From an uncultured Collinsella sp. (GTDB taxonomy: Bacteria; Actinomycetota; Coriobacteriia; Coriobacteriales; Coriobacteriaceae), in NCBI GenBank assembly GCA_902478935.1, contig CABSMV010000087.1, positions 1 to 8,320 of the forward strand: a DNA stretch of 8,320 bases, written 5' to 3'. Below the pieces are notes generated by a model. It was not told the DNA's origin, made no database searches, and saw only the letters and a program-made list of their open reading frames with translations. Every line of letters begins with the position of its first letter. The stretch's first letter is position 1. Shown here in pieces: positions 5,617 to 8,320 of the stretch. The translations under genes were made by a program, and so were the position numbers.

Positions 5617-6549
5617 ATGATTTACACGCTCACTGCAAATCCCGCCATTGACTACAACATCGCCTGTGACGGTCTTGCTGCCAACACCGTCACGCGTACC
5701 CGCAACGCCGTCTACACGCCCAACGGCAAGGGCCTCAACGTCTCGTTTACGCTTGACCACTATGGTGTCGACACCACGATCCTGGGTTTCTTCGCCGGCT
5801 TCTCGGGCGAGTTTATCGTTAAGGGCGCCGAGGCCCTGGGCGTGCCCGTCAAGCCCGTGTGGACCGACGGCATCACGCGCGTCAACGTGTTCCTCAATGC
5901 CGGACCCGACACCGAGTACAACATGGTCAACGCCGGTGCCGCCATCAACGAGGCCAACGAGCAGGAGATGTTTGAGCTCATCGATTCGCTCGATGACATG
6001 ACCTGCCTGGTCATCAGCGGCTCGCTGCCTCCCAACACTTCCGAGGGCTTCCTGGCCGAGGTCCTGCGCCGCGTCAAGGCCAAGGGGGCCGAGTTCGTCC
6101 TCGACATCTCGAGCCATCAGCTGGCAGACCTCATTGCCATGGAGCCGCTGCTGATCAAGCCCAATGACGACGAGCTGCTCGACATCTTTGGCATTAAGGT
6201 GAGCGGTGGCGACGATGAGTCCGTCAAGGGCGCTATGGCCGAGCTGCACGCCAAGGGCGCCAAGAACGTGCTGCTGACCCTCGGTGGCGCCGGTGCGTAC
6301 TTCTCCAACGGCGAGCACATCTGGTTTGCCAATCGCACCTTCGATGTCAAGCTGCTGTCGACGGTGTGCGCCGGCGATTCCTCGCTCGCTGCCTTCCTGT
6401 CCGTATGGCACGACGCTCCCGAGCGCGTCGAGGATGCCCTCCGTCTGTCGATGGCCACCGGCGCCAACGTGGTCGAGTGCCCGGGCCTGGGCGACTTTGC
6501 CAAGGTGGACGAATACAAGAAGAACATCGAAGTTCGTCAGGTCTGCTAG
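5617..6549 (+). CDS. fruK: PfkB-family sugar-phosphate kinase, 1-phosphofructokinase type (copy 2)
   Basis: Second cytoplasmic PfkB-fold kinase, also 310 residues and roughly half identical by eye to copy 1. Shared blocks include YTLTANPA, LGFFAGF, PVWTDGITR, PLLIKPN, YFSNGE, VCAGD and MATGANV. It keeps the more canonical motifs: Asp12 in NPAID, NGKGLNVS with Asn41, LLTLGGAGAYF in the ATP site, and VCAGDS with presumed catalytic Asp254 (codon 6376-6378). It is the better candidate for the authentic 1-phosphofructokinase acting on fructose-1-phosphate from the PTS; a role on another hexose phosphate is possible. It sits between strong terminators and has its own promoter-like region, so it is probably monocistronic and separately regulated from copy 1. 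Tandem duplication followed by divergence is the simplest origin, though the divergence shows it is old. Confidence 0.9.
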   Translation: MIYTLTANPAIDYNIACDGLAANTVTRTRNAVYTPNGKGLNVSFTLDHYGVDTTILGFFAGFSGEFIVKGAEALGVPVKPVWTDGITRVNVFLNAGPDTEYNMVNAGAAINEANEQEMFELIDSLDDMTCLVISGSLPPNTSEGFLAEVLRRVKAKGAEFVLDISSHQLADLIAMEPLLIKPNDDELLDIFGIKVSGGDDESVKGAMAELHAKGAKNVLLTLGGAGAYFSNGEHIWFANRTFDVKLLSTVCAGDSSLAAFLSVWHDAPERVEDALRLSMATGANVVECPGLGDFAKVDEYKKNIEVRQVC

Positions 6550-6571
6550 CCGCATCGAAAAATCGCTGCCG

Positions 6572-6607
6572 AACACCCGCTTTGGATCTCCGAGGCGGGT
6601 GTTTTTT
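6572..6607 (+). terminator. Rho-independent terminator after kinase copy 2
   Basis: AACACCCGC (6572-6580) pairs perfectly with GCGGGTGTT (6595-6603) around a 14-base loop, and the T-run extends to 6607. It lies 22 bases after the stop codon. Confidence 0.92.
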
Positions 6608-6687
6608 ATGCACTGAACGCATATGGCGCCTGCTGTCTCGTTTTATCGAATCGATGACGCGATTGCATGTGCGCGCTTTCTCGTTTC

Positions 6688-6717
6688 TTGTTAGACTTCT
6701 TGAGAACCATCGATTAA
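6688..6717 (+). promoter_or_regulatory. Weak promoter-like sequence before cca
   Basis: A promoter is expected after the terminator at 6572-6607. TTGTTA (6688-6693) with GATTAA (6712-6717, 18-base spacer) is one option and TAGACT (6692-6697) as a -10 is another. Neither is convincing. Confidence 0.2.
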
Positions 6718-6730
6718 CGCTCACAAGTGC

Positions 6731-6736
6731 AGGAGG
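6731..6736 (+). promoter_or_regulatory. Ribosome binding site fixing the cca start
   Basis: A full AGGAGG lies eight bases before ATG 6745. An in-frame GTG at 6727 would begin upstream of this site and is rejected. Confidence 0.9.
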
Positions 6737-6744
6737 CCATAGGC

Positions 6745-8139
6745 ATGTGCAATGTTTCGCTCAACGGTACTCAACCGTCCGATGCGTCCCTGTGCGTCCT
6801 GCGCGCGCTTGAGGCGGCTGGTCTTGAGGCTTGGTACGTGGGCGGTTGGGTGCGCGACGCCCTGATGGGGTGCCCCAGCCACGATGTTGATATGTGCTGT
6901 AGCGGCCTGTGGCAGGAGTCCAAAGCGGCGCTCGAGGCCGCCGGCATCGCGGTTGTGGAGTCGGGCATTAAATTTGGCGGAATCACGGCTATTTCCGATG
7001 GCGAGCGTATCGAGGTCACTACGTACCGTCTGGATGGCTTTTACACCGATGGTCGCCATCCCCAGAGTGTGGAGCGTGCTGCCTCGCTCGAGGACGATTT
7101 GGCGCGCCGCGACTTTACCGTCAACGCCATGGCCTGGCATCCCGAGCGCGGGCTTGTCGACCGCTACGACGGCCAGGGTGACTTGGAGCGCAAGCTGATT
7201 CGCGCTGTCGGCGATCCCAAGCGTCGCTTTAACGAGGACGCCCTGCGCATGTTGCGTGCGGTGCGCTTTGCCTGTCGCCTGGACTTTATGATTGAGCCCG
7301 AGACTAAGCGCGCGCTTGCCGAGTGCGCGCCGCTGCTCGACGCCGTGGCGCGCGAGCGCGTGGGTATTGAGCTCGAGGGCATTCTTTCGACCGGTCATGG
7401 GGGAGACGCGATGCTGCGCTACCCCGAGCTCATCTGTGCCTCTGTGCCTGAGCTGGCAGCGGGTCGCGGCTTTGATCAGCGAAGTGTCTATCATGCGTTT
7501 AACGTTTACGAGCATATCGCCCGTGTGCTGACGGTGGCAGGGGAGCTTGCGCTGTGCGACGGCGTCGCGCCCTCGTCGAGCCTTATGTGGGCGGCGTTTT
7601 TGCACGATGTGTCCAAGCCCGAGTGTTTCACGGTCGATCACGCCGGCAGCGGACACTTCTACGGTCATCCCGAGCTCGGCGCCAAGAAAGCGCGCGTCAT
7701 TATGGATCGCCTGGCGCTCTCGCACGACCTGGTGCGCGACGTGTGCCTGCTCATCAAATATCACGACAAGCCGCTGCGCCCCGAGCGCTCCTGCCTGCTC
7801 AATATGATGCGCGCGCTTTCGGGCGAGGGCGTCGACACGCCGCGTTTGATGGACGAGCTCATGGATCTTAAGCGTGCCGACACGCTCGGCAAGGCCCCGT
7901 CGTGCTTCTATTACGTTGAGACGATTGAGGAGATGCGCGCGATGTCGCACGAGCTGCTGAAGGCGGGGGAGCCCTATACGCTCAAGATGCTCGCCATCAA
8001 CGGCGGCGACTTGATCCGTGCTGGAGTCAAGCCCGGGCCGGAACTGGGGCAGCTTCTCAACTCCGCCCTCGACGCCGTGATCGAAGACAACATTCCCAAC
8101 GAGCGCGAAGCTCTTTTGGTCCATCTCAACTTGAATTAG
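6745..8139 (+). CDS. cca: CCA tRNA nucleotidyltransferase with HD domain
   Basis: Cytoplasmic enzyme that adds or repairs the 3' CCA end of tRNAs using CTP and ATP without a nucleic-acid template. The 464-residue protein has the class II layout. An N-terminal nucleotidyltransferase head carries YVGGWVRDALMG and the metal-binding pair Asp47/Asp49 (HDVD), then RRDFTVNAMAW (Asp123). The neck contains NEDALRMLRAVRFACRLDF, whose Glu164-Asp165-x-x-Arg168 is the protein template for choosing CTP and ATP. The C-terminal half holds an HD phosphohydrolase-type domain: HAFNVYEHI, then AAFLHDVSKP with His287-Asp288, and a later His-Asp in KYHDKPL. Such HD domains occur in a subset of bacterial CCA enzymes. 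Codon choice is less biased than in the PTS genes, consistent with lower expression. No true terminator follows; a weak hairpin lies at 8170-8188. Confidence 0.95.
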   Translation: MCNVSLNGTQPSDASLCVLRALEAAGLEAWYVGGWVRDALMGCPSHDVDMCCSGLWQESKAALEAAGIAVVESGIKFGGITAISDGERIEVTTYRLDGFYTDGRHPQSVERAASLEDDLARRDFTVNAMAWHPERGLVDRYDGQGDLERKLIRAVGDPKRRFNEDALRMLRAVRFACRLDFMIEPETKRALAECAPLLDAVARERVGIELEGILSTGHGGDAMLRYPELICASVPELAAGRGFDQRSVYHAFNVYEHIARVLTVAGELALCDGVAPSSSLMWAAFLHDVSKPECFTVDHAGSGHFYGHPELGAKKARVIMDRLALSHDLVRDVCLLIKYHDKPLRPERSCLLNMMRALSGEGVDTPRLMDELMDLKRADTLGKAPSCFYYVETIEEMRAMSHELLKAGEPYTLKMLAINGGDLIRAGVKPGPELGQLLNSALDAVIEDNIPNEREALLVHLNLN

Positions 8140-8169
8140 CCACCCAGTTTACCTGCGTGTTCCATAACC

Positions 8170-8188
8170 TGCCGACAATTTATCGGCA
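8170..8188 (+). other. Weak hairpin downstream of cca
   Basis: TGCCGA (8170-8175) pairs with TCGGCA (8183-8188) around a 7-base A/T-rich loop and is followed by ATTTGG rather than a T-run. It might slow polymerase at the end of cca but is a poor intrinsic terminator. Confidence 0.3.
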
Positions 8189-8203
8189 ATTTGGAATTTC
8201 TTC

Positions 8204-8232
8204 TTGCGCTGACGTTTTTTGTCCCGTAATAT
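8204..8232 (+). promoter_or_regulatory. Promoter of the tRNA-Glu gene
   Basis: TTGCGC (8204-8209) and TAATAT (8227-8232) are separated by an ideal 17-base spacer. The -10 ends 34 bases before the mature tRNA, leaving a short 5' leader for RNase P. Confidence 0.65.
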
Positions 8233-8266
8233 ATTTCCTCGCAGCACGGCAGTGCAGATGTCATGT

Positions 8267-8320
8267 GGCCCGTTCGTCTAGCGGTTTAGGACGCCGCCCT
8301 CTCAAGGCGGAGATCACCAG
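8267..8320 (+). tRNA. tRNA-Glu, anticodon CUC (3' end missing)
   Basis: The visible part starts with acceptor strand GGCCCGT (8267-8273), then the D arm GTCTAGCGGTTTAGGAC. The anticodon stem CCGCC/GGCGG (8294-8298 with 8306-8310) encloses a 7-base loop with T33 before anticodon CTC (8301-8303), which reads GAG. The variable region and the 5' half of the T stem (8316-8320) run to the window end; the T loop, acceptor 3' strand and any encoded CCA lie beyond it. It resembles the E. coli tRNA-Glu layout closely, with CTC in place of TTC. Confidence 0.95.

Noticed and set aside
4506..6576. Antisense frames across the two kinases (4506-5543 and 5587-6576)
   Set aside because: Both follow the kinase genes, and the similar shadow proteins simply reflect the paralogy on the coding strand.
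6608..6744. Riboswitch or small RNA before cca
   Set aside because: I see no recognisable conserved fold or motif, only a weak promoter-like region and a ribosome site.
6721..8124. Long open frame antisense to cca (467 codons)
   Set aside because: It is fully explained as the complement of a well-supported CCA enzyme, and its product is low-complexity and unrecognisable.

Overview
The window looks like the chromosome of a high-GC Gram-positive bacterium. Coding regions favour G/C-ending codons, HPr carries the Ser46 typical of HPr-kinase regulation, and protein style and gene content suggest a gut Coriobacteriia member such as Collinsella. That taxonomic guess is inference from recalled family character, not from a search. 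All genes lie on the + strand.

Layout: (1) 1-1769, the 3' part of a fructose-type PTS permease with domain order IIB(end)-IIC-linker-IIA, closed by a strong terminator at 1806-1842. (2) 1843-2318, a gene-free stretch with two inverted-repeat elements: a compact one with perfect 21-bp arms (1855-1925) and a much larger near-palindrome (about 1991-2218, with perfect 42-bp arms inside it), then the leader of ptsH. (3) 2319-4419, the general PTS pair ptsH (HPr) and ptsI (enzyme I), separated by a terminator-like hairpin. (4) 4494-6549, two paralogous 310-residue PfkB-family sugar-phosphate kinases (1-phosphofructokinase type), each followed by its own strong terminator. (5) 6745-8139, a CCA tRNA nucleotidyltransferase with an HD domain. 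(6) 8267-8320, the first part of a tRNA-Glu(CUC) gene with its own promoter, cut by the window end.

How it works together: enzyme I takes phosphate from PEP and passes it to HPr His15. HPr phosphorylates the IIA domain of the permease (His codon 1506-1508), IIB receives it, and IIC imports fructose as fructose-1-phosphate. The neighbouring FruK-type kinases would convert that to fructose-1,6-bisphosphate for glycolysis. The locus is therefore an almost complete fructose uptake route that also houses the general PTS proteins used by other permeases. cca and the tRNA gene are unrelated housekeeping neighbours.

The points most worth a second look are the two palindromic elements between fruA and ptsH, the divergence between the tandem kinases at substrate- and ATP-site motifs, the B-C-A order of the permease, and the terminator-like hairpin between ptsH and ptsI. 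I found no clear sign of a wholly new multi-gene system.
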